DNA of 64,000 nucleotides. It comes from Alienimonas sp043951915. GTDB lineage: Bacteria; Planctomycetota; Planctomycetia; Planctomycetales; Planctomycetaceae. Positions within the stretch are counted from its first letter, which is position 1; each line of letters starts with the position of its first letter. This document shows positions 25,190 to 32,693 of this stretch, one piece after another. The position numbers and the translations under genes are program-made. Location: positions 1 to 64,000 of the forward strand of contig NZ_JBINJD010000001.1 of the NCBI RefSeq assembly GCF_043951915.1, in the 5' to 3' direction. The notes beneath the pieces were generated by a model. It had not been told where the DNA came from. It saw only the letters and a list, made by a program, of their open reading frames with translations, and made no database searches.

Positions 25190-26038
25190 ATGCAACCCGC
25201 CGCCCCCGTCGCCTTCGACGCCTTCGACGCCACCCCGGACGTTTCCGGCGAGGTCCGCGACCTGCGGTTCCGTCCCGCCGACCCGCACGCGGCGACCGTG
25301 TTGAGCCCCGAGCAGGTCGCGCAGTTCAACGATCGCGGCTTCGTCGCCCCGCTGCCGGCGTTCGATCCGGCGGAGGCGGACCGCATCCGCGCCTACTTCG
25401 ACGGGCTGCTCGCCGACGCGTTGGCCGCCGGGAAGGACAGCTACTCGCTCTCCACCGCCCATCTGGCCCACGGCGGCGTCTACGACCTGCTGACCCACCC
25501 GACGCTGGTCGCCTACGCCGCGGACCTGCTGGGCGAGAACGTGGTCGGCTGGGGCTCGCACTTCTTCTGCAAGATGCCGGGCGACGGCACGGCGGTCGGC
25601 TGGCACCAGGACGCCAGCTTCTGGCCGCTCTCCCCCAGTCACGCGGTCACGATCTGGCTGGCGATCGACGACGCCGACGAGGGCAACGGCTGCATGCGGT
25701 TCCTCGCCGGCTCGCACCACAGCGGGCACCTCACCTACCGGGAGAGCACGCCGGAGGATCACTCCGCCCTCAATCAGGTCGTGCCGAACGCGGAGCAATA
25801 CGGCGAGGAAGTCCTCGACGAGTTGAAGGCCGGCACGTGCAGCGTGCACAGCGATCTGCTGCTGCACGGCAGCGAGGCGAACCCCGGCCCCCGCCGCCGT
25901 TGCGGCCTGACGCTGCGGTACTGCTCCGCCGACGTCCGGGCGGGGCAGGGGTGGAACGCCAAGGGGGTGCTCGTCCGCGGCGAAGACCCCGGCGGCCACT
26001 GGGCCAACCCGCCCCGGCCCGCAGGTCCGGCCTGGTAG
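25190..26038 (+). CDS. phytanoyl-CoA dioxygenase (PhyH) family protein
   Basis: A 282-residue Fe(II)/2-oxoglutarate dioxygenase. The metal triad is visible: His139 and Asp141 in GWHQDASFW and His226 in LLLHGSEANPG. The 2-oxoglutarate-binding Arg follows in GPRRRCGLTLRY. Other matches are TIWLAIDDADEGNGCMRFL and GSHHSGHL. The family hydroxylates phytanoyl-CoA, small alcohols, halogenated compounds or secondary metabolites, so the substrate is open. It converges with the CYP152 gene, leaving only 8 bases between stops. Confidence 0.9.
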   Translation: MQPAAPVAFDAFDATPDVSGEVRDLRFRPADPHAATVLSPEQVAQFNDRGFVAPLPAFDPAEADRIRAYFDGLLADALAAGKDSYSLSTAHLAHGGVYDLLTHPTLVAYAADLLGENVVGWGSHFFCKMPGDGTAVGWHQDASFWPLSPSHAVTIWLAIDDADEGNGCMRFLAGSHHSGHLTYRESTPEDHSALNQVVPNAEQYGEEVLDELKAGTCSVHSDLLLHGSEANPGPRRRCGLTLRYCSADVRAGQGWNAKGVLVRGEDPGGHWANPPRPAGPAW

Positions 26039-26046
26039 GCGGCCGC

Positions 26047-27321
26047 TCAGCCGATCAGGCGGACGTCGGCGATGCGGAAGCGACTGGCCGGCTCGGCGGG
26101 AATGCGGGAGAGGTCGACCGACAGATCCTGCGGCGGGACCTCGTACCGCACGGCGTCAACCAGCAGCCCGAGGAAGGAGCGGAGCAGGGCCAGCGTCGCG
26201 TCCTCCCCGGGGCAGCGGTGGCCCTCCCGCAGCGGTCCGCCCCCCTGCGGCACCAGGGCGTGCGGGCAGGCCCCGCCGTGGGCGAAGCGTTCGGGACGGA
26301 ACCTCTCCGGTTCGTCCCAGGCATCAGCGTCGTGATTCGTGCCGTACAGGTCGAGCAACACCCATTCGTCCCGTTCGAATCGCCGGCCGCGCCACTCGAA
26401 GGGTTCCCGGACCTTGCCGCCCACCGCCGGGAAGAACGGGTAGTACCGCCGCACCTCCTGCGCGAAGGCCTGCCTGGCCCCGTCGACCGCGTGGCTCTCC
26501 TCCGCGGCGCCGTCCGTCAGCGCCGCGCGGCGGTCCGGGCGCTCGTGCAGCGCCAGGGCGGCGAAGACCATGAAGCGGGCCACGGCGACGACGGGCCGGG
26601 TCAGGTTGAGCAGCTCCACGGCCGCCACCGCCTCGTCGAGCCGCTCCCCGGAGGCGTCCTCGTAGGCCGCGAGGCGGCCGAGGGGCGTGTCGGCGGCGAC
26701 CGCCGCGCCGGACCGGGCCGCCCGGACGCGGTCCGCCGCCCATTGCTCAGTCCGTCGCCGCAGCCGCTGGCCGCGCCAGTTGCGCGGCCCGATCGCCCCC
26801 GCCCCGTCGATCATCGCGGCGAACTCCCGCGTGCGGTCCTCCGCCTCCTCGCCCGTCACCGGGGCGCCGATCCAGTCGCAGGCGGCCCGCGTCAGAATCG
26901 CTTCCAACTCGCCGAGCAGTTCCACCGGGCCCTCTTCGTCCTGCCAACCGTCGGCGGCGGCTCGGAATTCTCGTTCGAAACGCCCAACGAGGTTTCCCAC
27001 CGATTCCGCCGACAGGCACTCCAGAAAGAGCTCCTTCCGGTGATGATGGGCCGCCCCGTCGAGCGTCTGCACGCTGCGGCGGTCTTGCAACAAGGTGAGG
27101 GCCGTCGCCGGCACCGCCCCCTGCCGGGTGAACCGGCCCGGCGTGTAGAACATCTCCGCCGCCTCCCGGCCCCGCACGCAGATCGCCGGGGCGAGCATCA
27201 GCCGACAGCGGAATGCATCCGTCCCCAGTCGCCGGCAACGATTCGAAATAAACTCGTAGCCTTCGCTCAGCAAGCCGAGCGAACTGTCGGGGGCGGACAC
27301 ACGGGGGAAGGCGGACATCAA
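26047..27321 (-). CDS. CYP152-type cytochrome P450 (fatty acid peroxygenase)
   Basis: A 424-residue P450. The heme-ligand Cys370 lies in EGHRCPGEDATL, preceded by VPQGGG. The I-helix lacks the usual acid-alcohol pair and has NLTRPVVAVARF instead. Arg242-Pro243 is the signature of CYP152 (P450-BSbeta, SPalpha, OleT), where the substrate carboxylate replaces the acid and H2O2 is the oxidant. The ETLR-type motif is QEVRRYYPFFP. This predicts alpha/beta-hydroxylation or decarboxylation of fatty acids without a redox partner. None is encoded nearby, which is consistent. Confidence 0.92.
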   Translation of the reverse strand: MMSAFPRVSAPDSSLGLLSEGYEFISNRCRRLGTDAFRCRLMLAPAICVRGREAAEMFYTPGRFTRQGAVPATALTLLQDRRSVQTLDGAAHHHRKELFLECLSAESVGNLVGRFEREFRAAADGWQDEEGPVELLGELEAILTRAACDWIGAPVTGEEAEDRTREFAAMIDGAGAIGPRNWRGQRLRRRTEQWAADRVRAARSGAAVAADTPLGRLAAYEDASGERLDEAVAAVELLNLTRPVVAVARFMVFAALALHERPDRRAALTDGAAEESHAVDGARQAFAQEVRRYYPFFPAVGGKVREPFEWRGRRFERDEWVLLDLYGTNHDADAWDEPERFRPERFAHGGACPHALVPQGGGPLREGHRCPGEDATLALLRSFLGLLVDAVRYEVPPQDLSVDLSRIPAEPASRFRIADVRLIG

Positions 27322-27467
27322 TCGAGCCGGCGGAGGGACGAGCGGCGAACCGACAGGTTACGGACCGCTCCGCCGAGCCTCCCCCGGTCCTTCCCCCGCG
27401 GTCTCCGGTGGCTGCCCCGGGGCGGAAGCGGCTCCCCCACGGGCGGCGCCGCCGCCCGGCGCCTAAG

Positions 27468-28637
27468 ATGCTCGATTCGTCCCCCGCCCCCCGCGGTCCG
27501 TCCGTGCATCGCTCCGTCTACGTCCACGTCCCGTTCTGCCGGCACCGCTGCGGGTATTGCGATTTCACGCTCGTCGCCGGCCGGGACGATCTCGCCGACC
27601 GCTATCTCGCCGCGCTGGATCGGGAACTCGACCGCGTCGCCCCGCCGACGCCCGGGGGTCGTGTGGAACTGGACACCCTGTTCCTCGGCGGCGGCACGCC
27701 GACCCGGCTGACCAGCCCGCAACTGGACCGGCTGTTCGCCGCCGTTTTCCGCCGGTACCGGCTGGCGGAGGGGGCGGAGGTCTCCGTCGAGGCGAACCCG
27801 TCGGACGTCACCCCGGAGTTGGTGGATTGTTTGGCGGACGCCGGCGTGAACCGCGTCAGCCTCGGGGTGCAGTCGTTCGACGCCGACGCTCTGAAAGTCC
27901 TCGAACGGGATCACGCCCCCGCCGACGTGCCCCGCGTGCTGGAGACCGTGCGGCGGCGGATCGAGAACATCTCGCTCGATCTGATCTACGCCGTCCCGGG
28001 GCACGACCTCGCGGGGTGGGAGGCGACGCTGGACGCCGCCCTCGCCCTGGAGCCGACGCACCTGTCCACCTACGGGCTGACGTTCGAGAAGGGCACCGCC
28101 TTCTGGTCCCGGCGGCGAAAGGGCGAGCTGATTTCGCCGCCGGAGGAGTCGGAGCGGGCGATGTACGCCGCCGCGATGGATCGCCCCGCCGCGGCCGGAT
28201 TCCGCCAATACGAACTGAGCAGTCACGCCCGCCCCGGCTCCGAGTGTCGCCACAACCGGGCCTACTGGTGCGGGGACGATTTCGAGGCGTTCGGCCCCGG
28301 GGCGGCGAATCTGCTGGGCGGGGTGCGGCGAATGAACCACCGCGGGGTGCTCGGCTGGCTGCGGCGGGTCGAGGCGGGCGAGCCGCCGTGGATCGAGGAG
28401 GAAACTCTCGACCCGGAGGAGCGGGCCCGGGAGCTCGTCATGCTGAACCTGCGGCGGGTCGAGGGGGTCGTCAGCGACGACTTCGCCCGCCGCACCGGCT
28501 CCGCCGTTGACGACCTGCTCGGGGACGATTTGGTGGAACAGCGCCGGCGGGGGCTGGTCGAGTCGGACGAGGCCGGCGTGCGGCTGACCCGCGACGGCCG
28601 CTTCGTCGCCGACGGCGTGATGGCCGCGTTTCTCTGA
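27468..28637 (+). CDS. hemW: HemW, radical SAM heme chaperone
   Basis: A 389-residue radical-SAM protein of the HemN/HemW family. The cluster motif is Cys24/Cys28/Cys31 (PFCRHRCGYC). LFLGGGTPTRL and VSLGVQSFDADALKVLERDH follow. The HNxxYW motif (RHNRAYWCGDD) marks HemW, a heme-binding protein for heme transfer to respiratory enzymes, and distinguishes it from true oxygen-independent coproporphyrinogen oxidase. A C-terminal HemN_C domain is present. The start ATG 27468 was chosen over an upstream candidate because the Arg/Pro-rich extension looks non-coding. Confidence 0.92.
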   Translation: MLDSSPAPRGPSVHRSVYVHVPFCRHRCGYCDFTLVAGRDDLADRYLAALDRELDRVAPPTPGGRVELDTLFLGGGTPTRLTSPQLDRLFAAVFRRYRLAEGAEVSVEANPSDVTPELVDCLADAGVNRVSLGVQSFDADALKVLERDHAPADVPRVLETVRRRIENISLDLIYAVPGHDLAGWEATLDAALALEPTHLSTYGLTFEKGTAFWSRRRKGELISPPEESERAMYAAAMDRPAAAGFRQYELSSHARPGSECRHNRAYWCGDDFEAFGPGAANLLGGVRRMNHRGVLGWLRRVEAGEPPWIEEETLDPEERARELVMLNLRRVEGVVSDDFARRTGSAVDDLLGDDLVEQRRRGLVESDEAGVRLTRDGRFVADGVMAAFL

Positions 28638-28754
28638 CCGGCGCGGGCCGCCCGGCGGATCTGCGCGGCTCACGCGGTTTCCGCGGGTCGGGAAACCGCG
28701 CGGGGGAGGAGGCGCCCGAATCGTTCGTTCGGGGCCGCCGTCCGCAGACCCGGG

Positions 28755-31673
28755 TTGGGGCGAAGGGCGTGGCGAGCAATAATCGCAATTCCCCGCCGTC
28801 GGCCCCGCCCGACGGCCGCTTCCCGCCCGCAATCCCACGGACGTCCCTTGCCGGCCTCCCCCCCGAACGCGGACCGCGACGATCGGTCGGGCCGCCGGTC
28901 TCCGGCGGTCCCCCGCGCCTCCTGGGCCCTCGCGGCGTTCTGCCTCGTCCTGCCGGTCGTCGGCTGGGGGCTGTCGCAGATTCACCTCGAGAACGACGTC
29001 GAAAGCTGGTTGCCCGAGGGCGACCCGGACGCCGCCCGGCTGGCCTGGTTCAAAGAGCACTTTCCCAACGAGGACACGCTGGTCCTCAGTTGGCCGGGCG
29101 TGCAGGCGGGCGACCCGAAGCTGGAGGAATACGCCGCCGCAATCCGCGGCCGACGGGACGAAGAGGGCATCCCCCGCGGCGGCAGTCGCCTGATCGCCCA
29201 CGTCGTGACGCCCACGGGGCTCGCCGGCCGCATGGTCGAAACCGGCGTCGATCCGGACGACGCCGTGGACCGCGTCACCGGCCTGCTGGTCGGCGGCGGC
29301 CCCCTGCGGGTGGTGCTCACCGAGGCGGGCAAAGCCGATCCCGCAACCGCCGCGGAACGCCTCGCCGCGGCGGTTCGCGTCGCGGCGAACGTCGAACCGG
29401 AGGTCGCCCCGGCGGTCGACGTCTCCCCCTACGGCGACCTCTCCACGGCGGCTGCCGATCCGACGACGGGCGACGCGGACGGGGAACCGGACTTCACCTT
29501 TCCCGTCGCCGGTCCGCACGACCTGACCGTCCGCTGGCCGCGGATGGACGCCTCCGAGGAGACGCTGGCGGCGGCCCGGACCGCCGCTGAGGGCGTCCGC
29601 GACGCGGAGGGGCGGCCGTACGTGGAGGAGGTCTTCCGCGTGCCCGGTCAGCCCGCTGCGGTCTCCGTGACCCTCTCCGAGGCCGGCGCCGCCGACCCGA
29701 AGGCGACCGTCGCGGCCCTGCAAGACGCCGCGGAAGCGATTGGCGTGCCGAAGGAGGACCTGCGGATCGGCGGCCGCACCGTCACGGCGGTTGCTCTGAA
29801 CGAAGCGCTCAAGCGCACCGCCCTGAACCGGGAGGCGCCCGTGTGGAAGCTGTGGGAACGCAGCCCGGTGTTGCTGTCGTTCCTCGTCTCCTCCGGGCTC
29901 GCCTTCTGGCTGCTGGGCGGATTGCGGGTCTCGTTGTGCGTGCTCGGGGCGACGTTGTTCACGGTGCTGACGGCGCTCAGCATCGTCCCGCTGACCGGCG
30001 GGGGCATGAACATGGTGCTGGTCGTGATGCCCTCCCTGCTGACGGTGCTCACGCTCAGCGCCGGGGTGCACCTGGTGAACTACTACCGACACGCCGCCGA
30101 GGACGGCCGCGGGAACGCCGTGGCCCGGGCGTTGTCCGTCGCCCGCACGCCGACGTCGCTCGCCGCCGCCACGACTGCGGTGGGGCTCGTGTCGCTGGGC
30201 GTCAGCCCCTTGGTGCCGGTGCGGGAGTTCGGCATCTATTCGTCGATCGGCTGCGGGATCATGCTGGCGGTCGTGCTGTTCGGTCTGCCGGCGCTATTGG
30301 AACACCTCGCCCCGCCGCCGTCGGGCCGGGGCGCCGCCGGCTCTCTTTGGGAGAAGTACGCCGCCGGCCTGACCCGCTGGCGGCTGCCGGTCATCGGCGG
30401 CTGCCTGTTGGCCGCCGCGGTCTGCTCCGCCGGGCTGACGCGGTTCCGCACTGAGACGAAGGTCATCAAGTACTTCCCGCCCACCGCCCCGGTGGTGCAG
30501 GACTACGGCTACTTTGAAGACCGCATCACCGGCGTGGTCCCGGTCGACGTCGTCGTGCGATTCGACCAGGCTTCTCTGGAAGACCCGCAACAGTCCTTCA
30601 CGAACCGCATGGAGCTGGTCCGGGCCGTCGCCGAACGCATCGAGGCGCACCCGGAGATCAGCGGGGCGATCTCCTTGGCGAGCTTCCGGCCGCCCTCGGA
30701 GCCGCTGGCCCCGGACGCCGGACGGTTCGCCCGCATCGGCTATTTCCGCCGGGCCCGCGAGACGCAGTTGCGGGTTCAGGAAGACCCGTCGTCGGCGACG
30801 TTTCTCACCACCGCCCACACGGCGAGCCCGTCGGTGGACGGCGACGAGCCGATGGCGGCGCCGGGGGACGAGCTGTGGCGGATCAGCGCCCAGGCGAACA
30901 TCCTCACCGACGTCGACTACGCCGACCTGACCGCCGACCTGCACGCCGCCGCGGCGGACGTGCTGAAGGACCAACCCGGCGCCGGCTACGCCGTGACCGG
31001 CCTCGTGCCGCTGTTCCTCCGGACGCAGGAGGCGGTGTTGGAAGGGCTGATCGACAGCTTCGGCCTCGCCTTCGCCGTCATCGCCGTCGTGATGAGCATC
31101 GTGCTGGGCTCCGTCCGGGCCGGACTGACCGCGATGCTGCCGAACATCCTGCCGGTCACGGCGGTATTCGGTCTGGTGAGCTGGTTCTGGGTGCCGGTGG
31201 ACATCGGCACGATGATCTCCGCCAGCGTGGCGCTGGGCATCGCGGTGGACGGGACGCTGCACCTGGTCGCCGCGTTCCGACACGCCCCGGCCGGGCTGTC
31301 CCGGGAGGATGCGGCCGCTCACGCCCTGCACGAATGCGGTCCGGCGTTGTGGCAGACAAGCCTGATCGTCGGCATCGGCCTGCTGATGCTCGCCCCGGCG
31401 GAGTTGCTGCTGGTCAGCCGGTTCGGCTGGCTGATGTCGGCCCTGATCGCCGCGGCCCTGATCGCGGACGTGGTGCTCCTGCCGGCGTTGCTGGCCGGAC
31501 CGATGGGCTCCCTGATTCGCCGGTGCCCGGCGTCGGAGCAGGGGGACGACGAGGACGCGTCCGCGGACGATCCCCCGGCCTCCGCGGAGGCCGCCGCCGA
31601 TCGGGAGGAGCCGAGACGCGTCACGGAGCCGGAGCCGCGTCCGCAGCTCGCGGCGTTCACCCGCCCCGCCTGA
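28755..31673 (+). CDS. RND/MMPL-superfamily exporter
   Basis: A protein of up to 972 residues with RND layout. TM1 is near residue 57 (WALAAFCLVLPVVGWGLSQI) and a large extracytoplasmic loop follows (about 80-370). TM2-6 begin at SPVLLSFLVSSGLAFWLLGG and include the SSD-like region MNMVLVVMPSLLTVLTLSAG. A second loop (about 570-760) and TM7-12 with a matching VMSIVLGSVRAGLTAMLPNI come next. The C-terminal tail is acidic and Pro/Glu-rich. Such proteins export lipids or hydrophobic compounds by proton antiport; the cargo is unknown. TTG 28755 is the outermost start and TTG 28848 is an alternative. Confidence 0.85.
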   Translation: MGRRAWRAIIAIPRRRPRPTAASRPQSHGRPLPASPPNADRDDRSGRRSPAVPRASWALAAFCLVLPVVGWGLSQIHLENDVESWLPEGDPDAARLAWFKEHFPNEDTLVLSWPGVQAGDPKLEEYAAAIRGRRDEEGIPRGGSRLIAHVVTPTGLAGRMVETGVDPDDAVDRVTGLLVGGGPLRVVLTEAGKADPATAAERLAAAVRVAANVEPEVAPAVDVSPYGDLSTAAADPTTGDADGEPDFTFPVAGPHDLTVRWPRMDASEETLAAARTAAEGVRDAEGRPYVEEVFRVPGQPAAVSVTLSEAGAADPKATVAALQDAAEAIGVPKEDLRIGGRTVTAVALNEALKRTALNREAPVWKLWERSPVLLSFLVSSGLAFWLLGGLRVSLCVLGATLFTVLTALSIVPLTGGGMNMVLVVMPSLLTVLTLSAGVHLVNYYRHAAEDGRGNAVARALSVARTPTSLAAATTAVGLVSLGVSPLVPVREFGIYSSIGCGIMLAVVLFGLPALLEHLAPPPSGRGAAGSLWEKYAAGLTRWRLPVIGGCLLAAAVCSAGLTRFRTETKVIKYFPPTAPVVQDYGYFEDRITGVVPVDVVVRFDQASLEDPQQSFTNRMELVRAVAERIEAHPEISGAISLASFRPPSEPLAPDAGRFARIGYFRRARETQLRVQEDPSSATFLTTAHTASPSVDGDEPMAAPGDELWRISAQANILTDVDYADLTADLHAAAADVLKDQPGAGYAVTGLVPLFLRTQEAVLEGLIDSFGLAFAVIAVVMSIVLGSVRAGLTAMLPNILPVTAVFGLVSWFWVPVDIGTMISASVALGIAVDGTLHLVAAFRHAPAGLSREDAAAHALHECGPALWQTSLIVGIGLLMLAPAELLLVSRFGWLMSALIAAALIADVVLLPALLAGPMGSLIRRCPASEQGDDEDASADDPPASAEAAADREEPRRVTEPEPRPQLAAFTRPA

Positions 31674-31780
31674 CGGGCCCCCGCGGCGTCGGCCGGCGGG
31701 AACGAACGGCGGTTGATCGTTCGCCGTCGCCGGATCTCGCCGTAGGATAAAGGTCCCGTATCCCTTCGCTCCCCCGGCCG

Positions 31781-32149
31781 ATGCCGAACGAGTACGTCGA
31801 ACCCGTCGGAAACCGCATCCTCGTCCGGAAGGACGAGAGCCGCGGACAAACCCGCGGCGGGATCGTGCTGCCGAGCGACGCCGAGATTCCGACCATCACC
31901 GGCCGGGTCGTGGAGATCAGCGCGATGGTCGAACGGGACGCGGACTTTCCCGTCCGGAAATACGACAAGGTGCTGTATCACCCCAAGCGGGCGATCCCGG
32001 TCGACCTGGAGGCGGACAATCGGCTGTTCGTCGTGCCGATCGCCGACGTCTGCGCAGTGTTCCGCCGCAGTACGGAACCGGTCAGCAGCGGCGAACTGGA
32101 GATCGCCGAGGGGGCCGACGGCGACGGGGACGCGACCGGCGCCGCCTGA
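31781..32149 (+). CDS. GroES-like (Cpn10-fold) protein, orphan
   Basis: A 122-residue protein. Its first 95 residues read as a co-chaperonin barrel: VEPVGNRILVRKDESRGQTR, GGIVLPSDAE (mobile-loop region), GRVVEISAMVERDADFPVRK, YDKVLYHPKRAIPVD and VVPIADVCAVF. The tail is acidic and Gly/Asp-rich. Cpn10 caps the GroEL chamber. Here there is no groEL beside it, and the mobile loop is short. It may be a secondary co-chaperonin or a GroES-fold protein with another partner. The ATG start follows a short gap after the RND gene. Confidence 0.8.
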   Translation: MPNEYVEPVGNRILVRKDESRGQTRGGIVLPSDAEIPTITGRVVEISAMVERDADFPVRKYDKVLYHPKRAIPVDLEADNRLFVVPIADVCAVFRRSTEPVSSGELEIAEGADGDGDATGAA

Positions 32150-32167
32150 GCGGGGGCAAAAAGAAAG

Positions 32168-32196
32168 CGTCCCGGACCCTCGGTGGGTCCGGGACG
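32168..32196. terminator. bidirectional hairpin terminator
   Basis: A 12-bp stem, CGTCCCGGACCC (32168-32179) with GGGTCCGGGACG (32185-32196) and a 5-base loop, lies between the convergent GroES-like and rplU genes. On the minus strand it is followed by a T-rich tract (complement of AAAAAGAAA), which makes it a good intrinsic terminator for rplU. Confidence 0.88.
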
Positions 32197-32222
32197 TTGC
32201 ACGTTCACGGTTGAGTCCGGCG

Positions 32223-32564
32223 TTACTCGGACTTCTCTTCAAGGCCCGGCACGTCCAGGGCGGTCACCTGCACGGTGGTGTACTTCTGGCGGTGACCGGT
32301 GTGCCGGCGGGAGTTCTTCCGGCGGCGAATCTTCTGAATCTCCAGCTTCTGGCCCTTGTCCAGCGGGCGGAGCACCTCAGCGGTGACGGTGGCGCCTTCG
32401 ATCAGCGGGGCGCCGATCGCGCTGGCGCCGCCGCCGTTGGCCAGCAGCACGCGGTCGAAGGTGATCGTGCCGCCTTCTTCGGCGTCGCGGCGGTAGTCGA
32501 TGGACAGCTTCTCGCCGGGGGCGACGCGGTACTGGCGGCTGCCGTCTTCGATGATCGCGAACAT
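32223..32564 (-). CDS. rplU: 50S ribosomal protein L21
   Basis: A 113-residue L21. It matches the family from MFAIIEDGSRQYRVAPGEKL through VLLANGGGASAIGAPLIEGA and VTAEVLRPLDKGQKLEIQKI to the basic RRRKNSRRHTGHRQKYTTV. It binds 23S rRNA in the large subunit. The start at ATG 32564 is the family start; upstream in-frame sequence is Pro-rich and non-conserved. The usual partner rpmA (L27) is absent. The upstream neighbour is the RNase E/G gene, separated by a terminator hairpin. Confidence 0.96.
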   Translation of the reverse strand: MFAIIEDGSRQYRVAPGEKLSIDYRRDAEEGGTITFDRVLLANGGGASAIGAPLIEGATVTAEVLRPLDKGQKLEIQKIRRRKNSRRHTGHRQKYTTVQVTALDVPGLEEKSE

Positions 32565-32644
32565 GGCTCTTTCGTCCGGCGGGGCGCCGGGGCTCGGTTC
32601 CGGCCGGGATGAATCCGGGCGCGGCGTCGGAGGGGGATGTGAAA

Positions 32645-32674
32645 AACGCCGAGGCCCGGCCGGGCCTCGGCGTT
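32645..32674 (-). terminator. palindromic terminator after the RNase E/G gene
   Basis: A perfect 30-base palindrome with half-site AACGCCGAGGCCCGG lies 20 bases after the rng stop. On the minus strand it is followed by TTTTTC, so it looks like an intrinsic terminator separating rng from rplU. Its outer 13 bases per arm are the same as in the hairpin at 56515-56548. Confidence 0.85.
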
Positions 32675-32693
32675 GGAGCGACACTCTACGCGA

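Noticed and set aside
25190..27321. PhyH and CYP152 as a single operon
   Set aside because: They are convergent on opposite strands, so they cannot be one transcript.
27468..28637. Oxygen-independent coproporphyrinogen oxidase (HemN)
   Set aside because: The HNxxYW motif and the short N-terminus indicate the heme chaperone HemW instead.
27318..30092. 924-codon minus-strand open frame
   Set aside because: Antisense to hemW and the RND exporter, composition Arg/Gly/His-rich, no domain.
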